A DNA stretch of 64,000 nt from Moraxella sp035181385 (lineage in GTDB: Bacteria > Pseudomonadota > Gammaproteobacteria > Pseudomonadales > Moraxellaceae), in NCBI RefSeq assembly GCF_035181385.1, contig NZ_JAXCJK010000002.1:186001-250000 (forward strand), read 5' to 3'. The notes under the pieces were generated by a model. That model was not told the DNA's origin. It saw only the letters and a program-made list of their open reading frames with translations, and did not search any database. Below are positions 9,528 to 19,479 of this stretch, one piece after another (within the stretch, counting starts at the first letter, position 1; each line of letters begins with the position of its first letter). The translations under genes and the position numbers were made by a program.

Positions 9528-10790
9528 TCAACCCTTGATGCGTTCAATATTCACACCAAGTGCTTTTAATTTATTTTCCACATCATCATAGCCCCTATCA
9601 ATGTGATAGATGCGATCAATGATACTCTCACCCTCGGCACACGCTGCCGCCATGACAAGCGACATAGATGCACGCAGGTCTGTCGCCATCACAGGTGCAG
9701 GGGTAAATGTCTCTACACCTGTGATAATGGCGGTATGCCCATCAATACGAATATTTGCCCCCATGCGATTAAGCTCTGGCACATGCATGAAACGATTTTC
9801 AAAAATACTTTCAATCACTGTACTTGTGCCTTTTGCCAAACAACACACCGCCATCAATTGAGCTTGCATGTCGGTTGGAAATCCAGGGTGAACTTGTGTG
9901 CGAATATCCACCGCCTTTGGGCGACCTTTCATCACTGCACGAATCCAGTCATCGCCTGTGGTGATGCTCGCACCCATCGCCTCAAATTTTTTCAAGACAG
10001 GGTGTAAAAATTCTGCTGATGTATTTTTAGTTAATACATCACCCTCACTCATCAAAGCACCTGCCAAATATGAGCCAGTCTCAATACGATCAGCAATCAC
10101 GCCATACTCACAACCATGCAGACTCGCCACACCTTCGATAATCATCGTAGGCGTACCGATGCCACTGATTTTTGCACCCATGGCGACCAGCATATTTGCC
10201 AAATCAACCACTTCAGGCTCACAAGCACAGTTTTCTAGGCGGGTCGTACCTTTGGCAAGTGATGCTGCCATGATGACATTTTCTGTACCGCCGACCGTTA
10301 CCATATCAAAAGCAAAGTTACAGCCAATCAAGCGTCCACCAGCAGGTGCCCTGGCTTTGACATAACCATTTTCCACAACAATGCTTGCACCCAATGCCTC
10401 AAAAGCCTTTAAATGCTGGTCCACAGGGCGAGAGCCAATAGAGCACCCGCCAGGCAACGACACCTCTGCCTCACCAAAGCGAGCAAGTAGCGGTCCTAAC
10501 ACCAAAATAGAAGCACGCATGGTGCGTACCAACTCATAAGGGGCATAATAGCTGGTAACAGAGCGTGCATCTGCAATGACGGTATTGCCTTGTTTTTTGA
10601 TACTAACGCCAGTGCCTGCAATGAGCTTGATAAGCGTTTCGGTGTCTTTTAGGGTTGGCACATTATGCAGGACGGTTTCATCATTTGGCAAAAGCATCGC
10701 AGCAAGCAATGGCAATGCTGCATTTTTTGAGCCAGAGATAGTAACCTCGCCAGCAATGCGACTTTTGCCAATGATTTTAAATTTATCCAT
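9528..10790 (-). CDS. murA: UDP-N-acetylglucosamine 1-carboxyvinyltransferase
   Basis: The 420-residue enzyme adds enolpyruvyl from PEP to UDP-GlcNAc, the first committed step of peptidoglycan synthesis and the fosfomycin target. The catalytic loop LPGGCSIGSRPVDQHL carries C116, so the fosfomycin-reactive cysteine is present; K22 lies in SGSKNAA. Both EPSP-like domains are complete. AGGAT precedes the start. It follows ibaG by 39 nt, the order seen in related gammaproteobacteria. Confidence 0.97.
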   Translation of the reverse strand: MDKFKIIGKSRIAGEVTISGSKNAALPLLAAMLLPNDETVLHNVPTLKDTETLIKLIAGTGVSIKKQGNTVIADARSVTSYYAPYELVRTMRASILVLGPLLARFGEAEVSLPGGCSIGSRPVDQHLKAFEALGASIVVENGYVKARAPAGGRLIGCNFAFDMVTVGGTENVIMAASLAKGTTRLENCACEPEVVDLANMLVAMGAKISGIGTPTMIIEGVASLHGCEYGVIADRIETGSYLAGALMSEGDVLTKNTSAEFLHPVLKKFEAMGASITTGDDWIRAVMKGRPKAVDIRTQVHPGFPTDMQAQLMAVCCLAKGTSTVIESIFENRFMHVPELNRMGANIRIDGHTAIITGVETFTPAPVMATDLRASMSLVMAAACAEGESIIDRIYHIDRGYDDVENKLKALGVNIERIKG

Positions 10791-10829
10791 GATAAATCCT
10801 ATTTTATTTATCTGTCAGCTATTGATCTA

Positions 10830-11072
10830 TCAGCCTTGTTTGGTTTGATATTCAGCAGGTGTCAAGGCATGAATGGTCAAAGCGTGCATTTCTCCACTTT
10901 GAATGCGTGGATTGACGATGGCATAAACGCTCTGCTGGCGTTGCACAAGGCGTTTGCCATGAAAGCATTCATCAACAATTAACACCTCAAATTTATTACC
11001 TTGATTTACCGCTTGAATTTCAGCATCTGGGAAATGTGGGCGTAGCAATTTAATCAAATCATCAGCATTCAT
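10830..11072 (-). CDS. ibaG: BolA/IbaG-family protein
   Basis: This 80-residue BolA-like protein has the HGKRLVQRQQSVYAIV core of the family, with the conserved histidine used in iron-sulfur partnership with monothiol glutaredoxins. The ATG at 11072 is preferred over an upstream in-frame TTG because GGA lies about 8 nt ahead of it. The ibaG-murA pairing is conserved in E. coli and Acinetobacter; linkage to cell wall and acid stress is known for the family, and its role here is inferred. Confidence 0.88.
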   Translation of the reverse strand: MNADDLIKLLRPHFPDAEIQAVNQGNKFEVLIVDECFHGKRLVQRQQSVYAIVNPRIQSGEMHALTIHALTPAEYQTKQG

Positions 11073-11289
11073 GGTTTTTTCCAAGTATTTAAAAATTAAA
11101 AAAGCAGTTTATTATAGCAAAAGTTGTACTTTTTATACCCAGATTTATGGCATTTTTGTTAAAATTTTTCATGCCCAAGCAACTTTGAGCAATAGATCAA
11201 GCAATATTGGTCAAAAAGCTGGGGTGCTTGACGCATTTTTAAAAATAATTTGCGATTAGGTTTTAACAACTGCCATCAACGGATATGAG

Positions 11290-12153
11290 TTAAGGCGTGC
11301 TTGTGCCTTGATATAGTTGCACATAATCACTGGTCGCCTTGCCTTTGGGTGCATAGACAGGAGCACTGTTGGTTGGGGCATTAGTACTTGCATTTGGAAT
11401 ATAGATTTCTTGCAAGGCATACGAAGTCGTCTGCTTATTATCACCATGGGTTGCACCGTTTGGTGCATTTTTTACAGCATTTACAGTAACAGCACTGGCT
11501 GATGTATTGGCATTGGTCATACCGACATCAGCTGTACTAGGGCTTATCATGCCAGTGTTTGGCACATTGTCATTACCGACCAAAGTTGTCAAAGTAACCG
11601 CCGATGCCATGCCTGCGGTTTGTTGCACTGCTTGTAATATGTAATCTTGCTGCATGGCTGTCATATAGCCCATAATGTACGCTGTGCGATCACGAACAAT
11701 AATTTTATATTGCGACGCCTTGATGCCATGATTGGTAATAAGGCGTGCGTTAATCTTAGATTTTAGATAGCTTTCATGCACCGTATGACTTTGGCTTTTT
11801 GGCGTATCAGTAACAGTTAAGTAGTTGTACACCACTGCCACATCTCTCATTGATTTTAGCATGGCTTCAATATCGGCCTTGACGGCTTGACTTGGCACTT
11901 CGCCTGTTACCAAAACTTCACGGCGAAAGCTATCTAATGCAATACGCACCGTACTTTCACTCACCCCATTGATGTGTAATAGATTCTTGCGAGCAGTAAA
12001 TTCAATACTTTCATCAATAATACGCTCAGGCAAGCTACGACCCAACTCATAGGAACCAAAATTTTGATTGGCATCACCACTTATGGTCAGCGTACTACAC
12101 CCTGTCAGTGCCATCATCGCACCAAACACAGTAATAGATATTAACTTTTTCAT
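11290..12153 (-). CDS. dolP: DolP/YraP-like BON-domain lipoprotein
   Basis: The protein begins with a lipoprotein signal peptide ending in the lipobox LTGC (C19). Two BON-like domains follow (about 45-115 and 120-190), including VLVTGEVPSQ and TAYIMGYMTAMQQ. The last ~100 residues are a low-complexity Asn/Thr/Ala/Ser tail that E. coli DolP (about 191 residues) lacks. The start is the ATG at 12153, with AAGG 8 nt upstream; a GTG three codons earlier has no room for a ribosome binding site. DolP homologues act at the outer membrane in envelope integrity and division. It is followed upstream by yraN, as in E. coli. Confidence 0.85.
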   Translation of the reverse strand: MKKLISITVFGAMMALTGCSTLTISGDANQNFGSYELGRSLPERIIDESIEFTARKNLLHINGVSESTVRIALDSFRREVLVTGEVPSQAVKADIEAMLKSMRDVAVVYNYLTVTDTPKSQSHTVHESYLKSKINARLITNHGIKASQYKIIVRDRTAYIMGYMTAMQQDYILQAVQQTAGMASAVTLTTLVGNDNVPNTGMISPSTADVGMTNANTSASAVTVNAVKNAPNGATHGDNKQTTSYALQEIYIPNASTNAPTNSAPVYAPKGKATSDYVQLYQGTSTP

Positions 12154-12249
12154 AACTTCCACCTTTTTTAAGCTTCTTTTTTTTAGGTTTTTAGTTCAAA
12201 CTTTTTGGTTGTCAGTTTTTTGGTCCAAAATGACTGGCAAGCCACTTTA

Positions 12250-12666
12250 TCATTCCACCAAAAACGCCGCTTTTAGCCAGTAACTCATGCTGTTTTGTCC
12301 ATTTTTTCCATACTCATCAAAGGCAATGACATCAAAACGACAGTCATGCTTGATAAACTCTACATGGTTTTGTAAAAAATGATTCGCAGCTGCGATGATT
12401 TTGCTTTGCTTAGCAGGGGTGATACTCTCAATTGCACTGGCAAATTGATGATACTGACCATGCCTCCTAACACGCACCTCAATAAATACAAGCGTTTTTA
12501 CCAACCTTCCAAGTCGGTTGGTCTTGCATTCCTCAGCAATGATATCAATCTCGCCCAATCTTGGCACATTGTAATTACGCATAATGATGGCCAGTCCGCC
12601 ATCTTGCACCATTTGGCAAGCACGGTTCTCATAGGCATTGCCAACACGCTTTGCACTCTGGTGCAT
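12250..12666 (-). CDS. yraN: UPF0102 protein YraN, predicted nuclease-like
   Basis: The 138-residue protein has the family pattern of a restriction-endonuclease-like core: GNAYENRACQMVQ, ...RNYNVPRLGEIDIIAEE, TLVFIEVRVR, and a late FDVIAFD segment. In most relatives the third motif reads VEVK; here it is IEVR. Its ATG follows the TAA of the RDD gene without a gap, so the two are translationally linked. Biological function of the family is not established. Confidence 0.88.
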   Translation of the reverse strand: MHQSAKRVGNAYENRACQMVQDGGLAIIMRNYNVPRLGEIDIIAEECKTNRLGRLVKTLVFIEVRVRRHGQYHQFASAIESITPAKQSKIIAAANHFLQNHVEFIKHDCRFDVIAFDEYGKNGQNSMSYWLKAAFLVE

Positions 12667-13131
12667 TTAGCGTTCACGCACAACAACGCTTTTGGCAAGT
12701 TTATCATGCCAGCTTTGTTTTTTCTTATCAAACGCCGCCCAAATATAGCCCAAGCCAAACACCAAAGACGATAAAATATAGCCAAAATATCGAACAAGTG
12801 ATTGCCCAACAGTCAGATAATTACCCGTTTTATCATCTAACACTTTTAGACCAAAAAGCATTTTGCCAGGCGTTGCCCCTTTTTTTAACCAAAACCAAAT
12901 GGTCATCACAATTGGTAAAACCCAAGTAACCAGCACATTAACAACACCAAAAGAATGCTCATCACTAGAAAAATAGGCATCACCATAAGTCAGATACAAA
13001 ATTGGTAAAACAACAAGCAAAAACAGCACGCCGTCCACAAGATGTGCGGCAAAACGCACCCAAAAACCTGCGTATTCATACACAATATTATTGCGTGCAG
13101 GGTGGTCAACATGATAAAAATCGTTATTCAT
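12667..13131 (-). CDS. RDD-family membrane protein
   Basis: The 154-residue protein is a small RDD-domain membrane protein. It shows YAGFWVRFAAHLVDGVLFLLV at about 20-40 (arginine and aspartate of the RDD motif), a second helix at about 73-92, and KKGATPGKMLFGLKVLD at about 93-109, followed by a third helix. The family is associated with transport or membrane homeostasis, but no substrate can be assigned. AAGG lies 8 nt before the ATG. It is directly upstream of yraN in a dicistronic arrangement. Confidence 0.85.
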   Translation of the reverse strand: MNNDFYHVDHPARNNIVYEYAGFWVRFAAHLVDGVLFLLVVLPILYLTYGDAYFSSDEHSFGVVNVLVTWVLPIVMTIWFWLKKGATPGKMLFGLKVLDDKTGNYLTVGQSLVRYFGYILSSLVFGLGYIWAAFDKKKQSWHDKLAKSVVVRER

Positions 13132-13266
13132 GACTCATACCTTACAAAAAAAATTTGGCCCTTAGCATAGCAAAGTTTTTAAATTTACGCCATTTTTTTG
13201 CATCAATAAACAAGATTTTTTTGTGATTTTTCTTTAAAATAGACAAAAAATTAACACGAGATTATC

Positions 13267-13749
13267 ATGAAACTAAGAATTTTGAGCATCGGACATAAGA
13301 TGCCTGCATGGGTGCAGTCTGGCATAGATGAGTATTTTAAACGCATTCAACCAATGATAAGTACCGAGATCATAGAACTTACACCTGCCAAACGCACCAA
13401 AAACCCATCGCCTGCCGACATTGAAAAATACAAACAGCAAGAAGGACAGGCCATCTTGAATGCTCGCCACCCAAAAGAACAACTCTGGGTGCTAGAAATC
13501 AAAGGAAAAATGCTGTGTACCGAGCACTTGGCAGACAAATTGAGCATGGCAATGACCGATGGTGCAGATATCGCTCTTGTCATTGGTGGTGCTGATGGGG
13601 TATCAACAGAAGTGTTGGCAGCTGCAAATTTTAAATGGTCGTTGTCCAATTTGACTTTGCCACATCCTCTTGTGCGTGTGATTTTGGTTGAACAGCTTTA
13701 CCGAGCAATGAGTATCATCAACAACCACCCTTATCATCGTGGCGGTTGA
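13267..13749 (+). CDS. rlmH: 23S rRNA (pseudouridine1915-N3)-methyltransferase
   Basis: The 160-residue SPOUT-class enzyme methylates pseudouridine 1915 in helix 69 of 23S rRNA. Its knotted C-terminal half carries the SAM-binding loop VIGGADGV (about 101-108) and the conserved LSNLTLPHPLVRVILVEQLYRA and HPYHR end. Length (E. coli 155) is normal. It stands alone on the plus strand between two minus-strand groups. Confidence 0.95.
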   Translation: MKLRILSIGHKMPAWVQSGIDEYFKRIQPMISTEIIELTPAKRTKNPSPADIEKYKQQEGQAILNARHPKEQLWVLEIKGKMLCTEHLADKLSMAMTDGADIALVIGGADGVSTEVLAAANFKWSLSNLTLPHPLVRVILVEQLYRAMSIINNHPYHRGG

Positions 13750-13810
13750 TTTGAACCAAAATAAAGGCTGTGTTGTGCTAACAGCACCCAAACACACCAA
13801 AAAATAATTC

Positions 13811-15046
13811 TCAATCAACTTTGGATAAATCCAGCTTGGCATCTAAACGATACACCAAAAATGTACCAGCGACTGTCAAAATAGTCGCCGTAATGCCAAG
13901 TTTTGACACAGGATTGACATCAAATATGCTTAGTATTAATCCACCAAAAATCCCCACCGAAAACTGCAATGCACCTTGCATTGCTGCTGCCATGCCTGCG
14001 CGCTTTTTTTGAAAAGCCAGTGCAATCGCTCCTGCATTCGGCTGTGTAAAGCCAAGCCCTGCAATACAGACAAAAATCGCCACAAAAACCAACACAAAAT
14101 TTGCCCCGCCACCAAATATCAGCCCAAGCATTAACAGGCATATTGCTGAAATGACTTGCATCAGCGCCCCAAAACGAAGCAACTGCACCAAACGAAATTT
14201 TTTGGTCAAAAACTGATTAACCTGAGTCAGTGCAATGAAACCAAAGGCATTTGTCCCAAAAGCAATTGCAAATTCTCTCTCAGACAGCCCATAATTTTCC
14301 ATAAAGAGTATACTAGCAATTGATAAATAAATAAAAAACGAACCTTGTAGCAGACCTGCTGCCACCGCAGGAATGGTAAAAGTGCTGTCTTTTAACAAAT
14401 CCACATAGCCAATAAAAGTCTCGCTCACAGGACGAGTATTGCGATTTTCTGGCAGTAAAGTTTCTTTTAAAAACAACTTGGTTAAAATAACAATCAGCAC
14501 GCCATAAGCTGCCAAAAACCAAAATAGCACATGCCAATCAAAAACCTGCAAAATCATCGCTCCAAGCGTTGGTGCCAAAATAGGTGCAACCCCCATAACC
14601 AGCACCATCAAGCTAAACGCACGAGCCGATTGAATGGGGTTGAGTGTATCACGAATGGTCGCACGCGTTACCACACCTGTTACGCACGCCCCTAGTGCCT
14701 GTATGGTACGAGCCACAAACAACACCCATTCATCATTAGTCATGGCACAAATCACAGATGCGGTAATAAAAATCGTCATACCAATGTACATTGGCTTGAC
14801 ACGCCCAACTCTGTCGGAAAATGGACCATAAAACAGCTGACCAAATACCAGTCCGATAAAATAAGCAGGCACAGAGCGAGCCACATTGGTGGTGCTCACA
14901 CCAAATTCCTCTGCCATACTTGGCAAAGCAGGCAAATACATATCAATCGCCAGCGGACCTATGGCAATCATCACACCCATGATAAGCACCCACAGTGTTG
15001 GGAAGGGCTTTTCTTGCACAATTTGGTTTGGACTATTATTCATCAT
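13811..15046 (-). CDS. Bcr/CflA-family MFS drug efflux transporter
   Basis: The 411-residue protein has twelve predicted membrane helices of the major facilitator superfamily. It carries the family's DMYLPALPSMAEEFG after helix 1 and GQLFYGPFSDRVGRVKPMYIG in the loop between helices 2 and 3, typical of Bcr/CflA proton antiporters that export drugs such as bicyclomycin or chloramphenicol. The substrate here is not known. It is a single gene with no adjacent regulator. Confidence 0.88.
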   Translation of the reverse strand: MMNNSPNQIVQEKPFPTLWVLIMGVMIAIGPLAIDMYLPALPSMAEEFGVSTTNVARSVPAYFIGLVFGQLFYGPFSDRVGRVKPMYIGMTIFITASVICAMTNDEWVLFVARTIQALGACVTGVVTRATIRDTLNPIQSARAFSLMVLVMGVAPILAPTLGAMILQVFDWHVLFWFLAAYGVLIVILTKLFLKETLLPENRNTRPVSETFIGYVDLLKDSTFTIPAVAAGLLQGSFFIYLSIASILFMENYGLSEREFAIAFGTNAFGFIALTQVNQFLTKKFRLVQLLRFGALMQVISAICLLMLGLIFGGGANFVLVFVAIFVCIAGLGFTQPNAGAIALAFQKKRAGMAAAMQGALQFSVGIFGGLILSIFDVNPVSKLGITATILTVAGTFLVYRLDAKLDLSKVD

Positions 15047-15159
15047 TTGCCTATGTCTATGGTTTATTCATTGTTAATTTTAGCTTTAACAGCTGGTATT
15101 TTTTGATTTGCGTTATTCTAGCATAACTGCCACACATCATGTGTTTTGATATGATATAA

Positions 15160-15190
15160 AATTAAACCCATGCAAAACATGGGTTTAATT
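15160..15190 (-). terminator. Terminator downstream of mraY
   Basis: 13-bp perfect stem (15160-15172 with 15178-15190), 5-nt loop, ending in TTTAATTTTAT on the minus strand. It closes the rsmH-mraY transcription unit and shows the cluster does not continue into murD here. Confidence 0.8.
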
Positions 15191-15208
15191 CATTGATTAG
15201 CGATGGAT

Positions 15209-16306
15209 TTAACGCAGCTTTAAGGTCATCAAACCCAAAACAACAAGTATGATACAAACGATATAAAATCTTGCCACAACTTTGGTTTCTTTTAGCCCCT
15301 TCTCTTCAAAATGATGATGCAAAGGTGCCATTAAGAAAATGCGTTTTTTGCGAAGCTTATAAGAGCCAACTTGTAAAATTACCGACACCGCTTCAGCAAC
15401 AAAAATCCCCCCCATAATCACAAAAGCAAGCTCCTGACGAGTCATCACTGCCATCGTCCCCAACATACCGCCCAAGGACAACGCCCCCACATCACCCATG
15501 AATACATCTGCTGGGGCAGCGTTATACCACAAAAACCCAAGCCCTGCACCAATGATGGACGCACAAACGATGATGACCTCAGCATTATAAGCAATATATG
15601 GCACATGCATATAGGCTGCATAATTTGGCGAGCCAGAGATGTATGCAAACACCCCCAAGCCCGCTGCCACAAGAACCACAGGTAAAATCACCAGTCCATC
15701 AAGCCCATCGGTTAAGTTAACAGCATTTGACGAGCCATTGATTGTAAAATAAGTCAAAATGATAAAGCCCAGCCCAAATGGAATCACCGACAAGGGAATG
15801 ACCCAGCTTTTAAATATTGGCACCAGCAAATCTTGCATGGCAGCAGCGGTCACCGCATTTTGTTGCATGGCAATATAATACAATGAAATACCTACAAATA
15901 ACGACCCTACCGATAGCCAAAAATATTTCTTTCGGGCAATCAAACCTTGTGGGTTTTTATGCTTAATTTTGAGCCAGTCATCTGCCCAGCCAACCGCTCC
16001 AAAAATCACCATCACCACCATCAAAATCCATACATAAGGATTGGATAGGTCCGCCCATGACAAAGTGGCAATGCCAATCGCTGCCAGAATAAGCACACCG
16101 CCCATTGTTGGCGTACCTTGCTTAACCAGATGCGTTTTTGGGCCATCATCACGCACTGCTTGACCATATTTTAAAGTACGAAGATAATTGATGACAGGCT
16201 TGCCTGCCCCAATCACAATCAAAAGTGCGGTAATGACCGCAAGCAGTGCTCGCAATGTCAAAGAAGAAATAGCGATGTCGCTATGTTGAAACAACCAATA
16301 AAGCAT
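15209..16306 (-). CDS. mraY: Phospho-N-acetylmuramoyl-pentapeptide-transferase
   Basis: The integral membrane enzyme moves phospho-MurNAc-pentapeptide to undecaprenyl phosphate, forming lipid I. Ten helices are expected, and landmarks include KHKNPQGLIARKKYF, the NLTDGLDGL active-site aspartates, FMGDVGALSLGG and the cytoplasmic MAPLHHHFEEKG loop. The ATG at 16306 has AAGG 8 nt upstream and gives 365 residues; an in-frame TTG two codons earlier is less likely. It is the last gene of this part of the division cluster. Confidence 0.96.
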   Translation of the reverse strand: MLYWLFQHSDIAISSLTLRALLAVITALLIVIGAGKPVINYLRTLKYGQAVRDDGPKTHLVKQGTPTMGGVLILAAIGIATLSWADLSNPYVWILMVVMVIFGAVGWADDWLKIKHKNPQGLIARKKYFWLSVGSLFVGISLYYIAMQQNAVTAAAMQDLLVPIFKSWVIPLSVIPFGLGFIILTYFTINGSSNAVNLTDGLDGLVILPVVLVAAGLGVFAYISGSPNYAAYMHVPYIAYNAEVIIVCASIIGAGLGFLWYNAAPADVFMGDVGALSLGGMLGTMAVMTRQELAFVIMGGIFVAEAVSVILQVGSYKLRKKRIFLMAPLHHHFEEKGLKETKVVARFYIVCIILVVLGLMTLKLR

Positions 16307-16366
16307 TATCAAACCCTTGTGGCATTCTCACTCATGCCGTTTTACTAAATTTTATTTCAAAATCAA

Positions 16367-17842
16367 CTATCTATGGCTCATCAAATGCTCAATGAGCGTC
16401 TCCATTTTCATGCCACGAGAACCTTTAAATAATACGGCAGTCTTCGCCTCTTGTAGGCGTGATTTTAGGGCATTAAGCAGGTCCGACTTATCATTAAAAT
16501 GCGTAGCAATCGCACGAATCTCGTTGGCACCACGCACCATTTGAGCCATGTGCGTACCCAGACCAAAAATCTCATCAACTGCAAGCATGGCCAAATCTTG
16601 ACCCAGACGATGATGCTCATCGTCTGCCACATCGCCCAATTCAAAAATATCTCCAAGCACCAAAATCTTGACCAAGTCCTCTTGCTCTAAGACTTTGGCA
16701 GCAGCTATCATGGAGGTTGGATTGGCATTATAGGTGTCGTCAATGAGCGTATGCTCGCCAAAAGCAATGCGTGTCAAACGACCTTTTGGTGGGGTTGCCT
16801 TTTCAAGACCCCTTACAATCAGATCAAGCGGTACGCCAAGTGCATAAGCACAAGTTGCAGCCGCCAAAGCATTGGCGACATTATGCTCACCGACGAATGG
16901 CAAAGATACAAGCAAGCTTTCAATTTCATCAATTTCAAGATTGGTATTTAGTGTAAATGTACTGCCAGTTGGCGTTATATCAATATCATCAGCAAACAAA
17001 TCGCCCATCATTAGGACCGAAGTTACGCCCTGCTCAAAAAGTGTTTGTACATCTTCATCTGATAAGTCAGCTTGCTCAATCGGTATTTTTGTCTCACCAA
17101 AGGTTAGAATCTGATCAGTAAACCCGCTGGCACTTTCACCCAAAAACTCAAAAAATTCATCGCCAAATGGCACAACTGCCACGCCATCTGCCGTCAGCCC
17201 CGAATAGATTTCAGACTTAGCTTTGGCGATGTTTGTGCGTCCACCAAACTCGCCCAGATGTGCTGTACCAATATTTAGTACACATGCCACATCAGGACGC
17301 ACAAGACCGCTGGTATAAGCAATTTCTCCCACATGATTTGCACCAAGCTCCATCACAGCAAAGCGATGCTCATCGGTGAGTTCTAAGAGCATCATTGGCA
17401 CGCCCAAGTCATTATTTAGATTGCCACGAGTAATCAGTGTAGGGGCAATCAGACCCAAGATGCTACCAATCATCTCTTTGGTGGTGGTTTTGCCAGATGA
17501 ACCTGTCAATGCCACCACCGTCAAATCATGGTGTTCATTGCGACGATACTGCCCCAAAAGCCCCAAGGCCTTTTTGGTATCACCCACAATAAGCTGTGGC
17601 AACTTGCTGTCCACTACTGTATCAACAATCACCGCCACCGCCCCTTTTTCTTGGGCGACATCAATAAAAGCATGTCCATCAAAATTATCACCTTTGATGG
17701 CAAGAAAAATATCGCCTTGCTTGATGATGCGTGTGTCGGTTGTAATTTTTACACTTTTTTTGTTAAATTCACCCTGCCAAGTGCCATTTGTGGCAGCTTG
17801 CAGATTGTCTTTGTGCCAAATATAAAGGCCATTTGTTGTCAT
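16367..17842 (-). CDS. murF: UDP-MurNAc-tripeptide-D-alanyl-D-alanine ligase
   Basis: The 491-residue cytoplasmic Mur ligase adds D-Ala-D-Ala to the tripeptide precursor with ATP. The P-loop TGSSGKTTTKEM lies at about 113-124, followed by the central-domain MELGANHVGEIAYTS and the C-terminal VLGDIFELG. Length is somewhat above E. coli MurF (452). It sits between murE and mraY in the classic order. Confidence 0.95.
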   Translation of the reverse strand: MTTNGLYIWHKDNLQAATNGTWQGEFNKKSVKITTDTRIIKQGDIFLAIKGDNFDGHAFIDVAQEKGAVAVIVDTVVDSKLPQLIVGDTKKALGLLGQYRRNEHHDLTVVALTGSSGKTTTKEMIGSILGLIAPTLITRGNLNNDLGVPMMLLELTDEHRFAVMELGANHVGEIAYTSGLVRPDVACVLNIGTAHLGEFGGRTNIAKAKSEIYSGLTADGVAVVPFGDEFFEFLGESASGFTDQILTFGETKIPIEQADLSDEDVQTLFEQGVTSVLMMGDLFADDIDITPTGSTFTLNTNLEIDEIESLLVSLPFVGEHNVANALAAATCAYALGVPLDLIVRGLEKATPPKGRLTRIAFGEHTLIDDTYNANPTSMIAAAKVLEQEDLVKILVLGDIFELGDVADDEHHRLGQDLAMLAVDEIFGLGTHMAQMVRGANEIRAIATHFNDKSDLLNALKSRLQEAKTAVLFKGSRGMKMETLIEHLMSHR

Positions 17843-17918
17843 GTCTTGCTCTTTTTTTAGTTTTATATTGCCTTAAAAATACATATAAAGGCAGATTGTT
17901 TTATCATCTTATCAGTGA

Positions 17919-19445
17919 TTATTTATTAAACTTAAGAATGGCCTTGCCGAGTACCGCCACATCATCAAAGTCATGACGCACACCGTCAATCTCTTGATAG
18001 GTCTCATGCCCTTTACCCAAAAGCACCACAATATCGTCCCCACTTGCCATCTTAACCGCTTGTTCGATGGCGGTTTTACGATCAGGCTCAATAATGGCCT
18101 TGTAATGCTCTTGACAAGTCAAGTCTATTTGCATATCTTTTAAAATCTGATTTGGGTCTTCAGAGCGTGGATTGTCCGCAGTCAAAATGGCGACATCGGC
18201 GTGTGTTACGCCCATTTTTGCCATAATAGGACGCTTGGTTTTATCCCTGTCACCACCACAACCAAACACCGCAATCAATCTACCCATACAATGATTTCTA
18301 AGGTTTTTGAGCACTTGCTCGAGTGCGTCTGGTGTATGTGCATAATCCACGATGAACAAACCTGATTGCGATGGCACTCGCTGCATACGACCACGCGCAC
18401 CTTGCAATCTGGCGACCAAATTTGGTAGGTTTTTACGCTGATTTGGATATAGTGCTAAAAAAGCCGCCACAGATGCCATGAGATTTTGTACATTAAACAA
18501 ACCAAGCAATGGGCTGTTTAGCATGATTGATTCACCTTGTGAATCAAGGGTAATATTCACACCATTTAAGCTTGGGGTCATGGCACTGGCAAAATAATCC
18601 GCCTTATTGTCGGTTTGGCTGTATGTCAATAATTGATAATGACAAGAAAAATCATCGGTAAATAGCGAGTATTTAGCATCAGCATTGATGATACCGCACA
18701 TCAGCGTACTAAAATATTCATCATCAAACAAGCGTGCCTTTACTTTGGCATAATCAGCCATATCAGCATGATAATCTAAGTGGTCATGCGACAAATTGGT
18801 ATAAACCGCCACCTGTACAGGCACGCCTTGTAAACGATGCTGGTGCAACCCATGACTGCTCGCCTCAATCGCCACCAATTCCACCCCATCGATTGCCATC
18901 TGATACAAAAACTCATGCACGGCCAGTACATCGCCTGTTGTATTAGACGACTGCACCAGATTATTTAGCTTGCCATTGCCTGCTGTACCCATAACAGCAG
19001 ATGGCACTCCTGATAATTCAGCAAGCTGTGCGACAAGCTGGCTGACAGTTGTTTTGCCATTTGTACCAGTTACCGCAACAACAGCAGGCAGTTTGGCGGG
19101 TTTTTGTAGCTGAAATCTAGCGGCAATTAAATCGCCCAAATAATGACGAATGGTTGGCAAATGAATGATTGGTTTTTTAAAATTCGTCCAGTCTAGATGT
19201 TTAGGGTCAATTTGAGATAATACAAAAGCCACTTTGGTTTCAATGGATTTTAGGTAGCCATTAACACGCTCAAAATCATCTTGTTGCCCAACACTTGACA
19301 ACAGCACAAACACATCGCCATGCTCAATCTTGCGACTATCAAGACAAAATCGCACAAAAGGCAAATTTGCCACACTTTGGACAGCATCATCAAGCATGGT
19401 TAAATTTAATTGAGCAAACAGCTCAGACAGCGTAATGGGCCTCAT
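17919..19445 (-). CDS. murE: UDP-MurNAc-L-alanyl-D-glutamate ligase, meso-diaminopimelate-adding
   Basis: The 508-residue Mur ligase adds the third residue of the stem peptide. The ATP loop TGTNGKTT is at 126-133, and the specificity motif DNPR at 424-427 indicates meso-diaminopimelate, the usual third residue of Gram-negative bacteria. A strong AAGGA precedes the start, 34 nt after ftsI. Order and spacing support co-transcription with ftsI, murF and mraY. Confidence 0.96.
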   Translation of the reverse strand: MRPITLSELFAQLNLTMLDDAVQSVANLPFVRFCLDSRKIEHGDVFVLLSSVGQQDDFERVNGYLKSIETKVAFVLSQIDPKHLDWTNFKKPIIHLPTIRHYLGDLIAARFQLQKPAKLPAVVAVTGTNGKTTVSQLVAQLAELSGVPSAVMGTAGNGKLNNLVQSSNTTGDVLAVHEFLYQMAIDGVELVAIEASSHGLHQHRLQGVPVQVAVYTNLSHDHLDYHADMADYAKVKARLFDDEYFSTLMCGIINADAKYSLFTDDFSCHYQLLTYSQTDNKADYFASAMTPSLNGVNITLDSQGESIMLNSPLLGLFNVQNLMASVAAFLALYPNQRKNLPNLVARLQGARGRMQRVPSQSGLFIVDYAHTPDALEQVLKNLRNHCMGRLIAVFGCGGDRDKTKRPIMAKMGVTHADVAILTADNPRSEDPNQILKDMQIDLTCQEHYKAIIEPDRKTAIEQAVKMASGDDIVVLLGKGHETYQEIDGVRHDFDDVAVLGKAILKFNK

Positions 19446-19479
19446 GGCAAATCCTTTCTAATAAACTAAGCTAATACAA

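Noticed and set aside
9603..10365. Plus-strand open frames opposite murA
   Set aside because: They are shadows of a well-conserved gene with all motifs intact on the minus strand.
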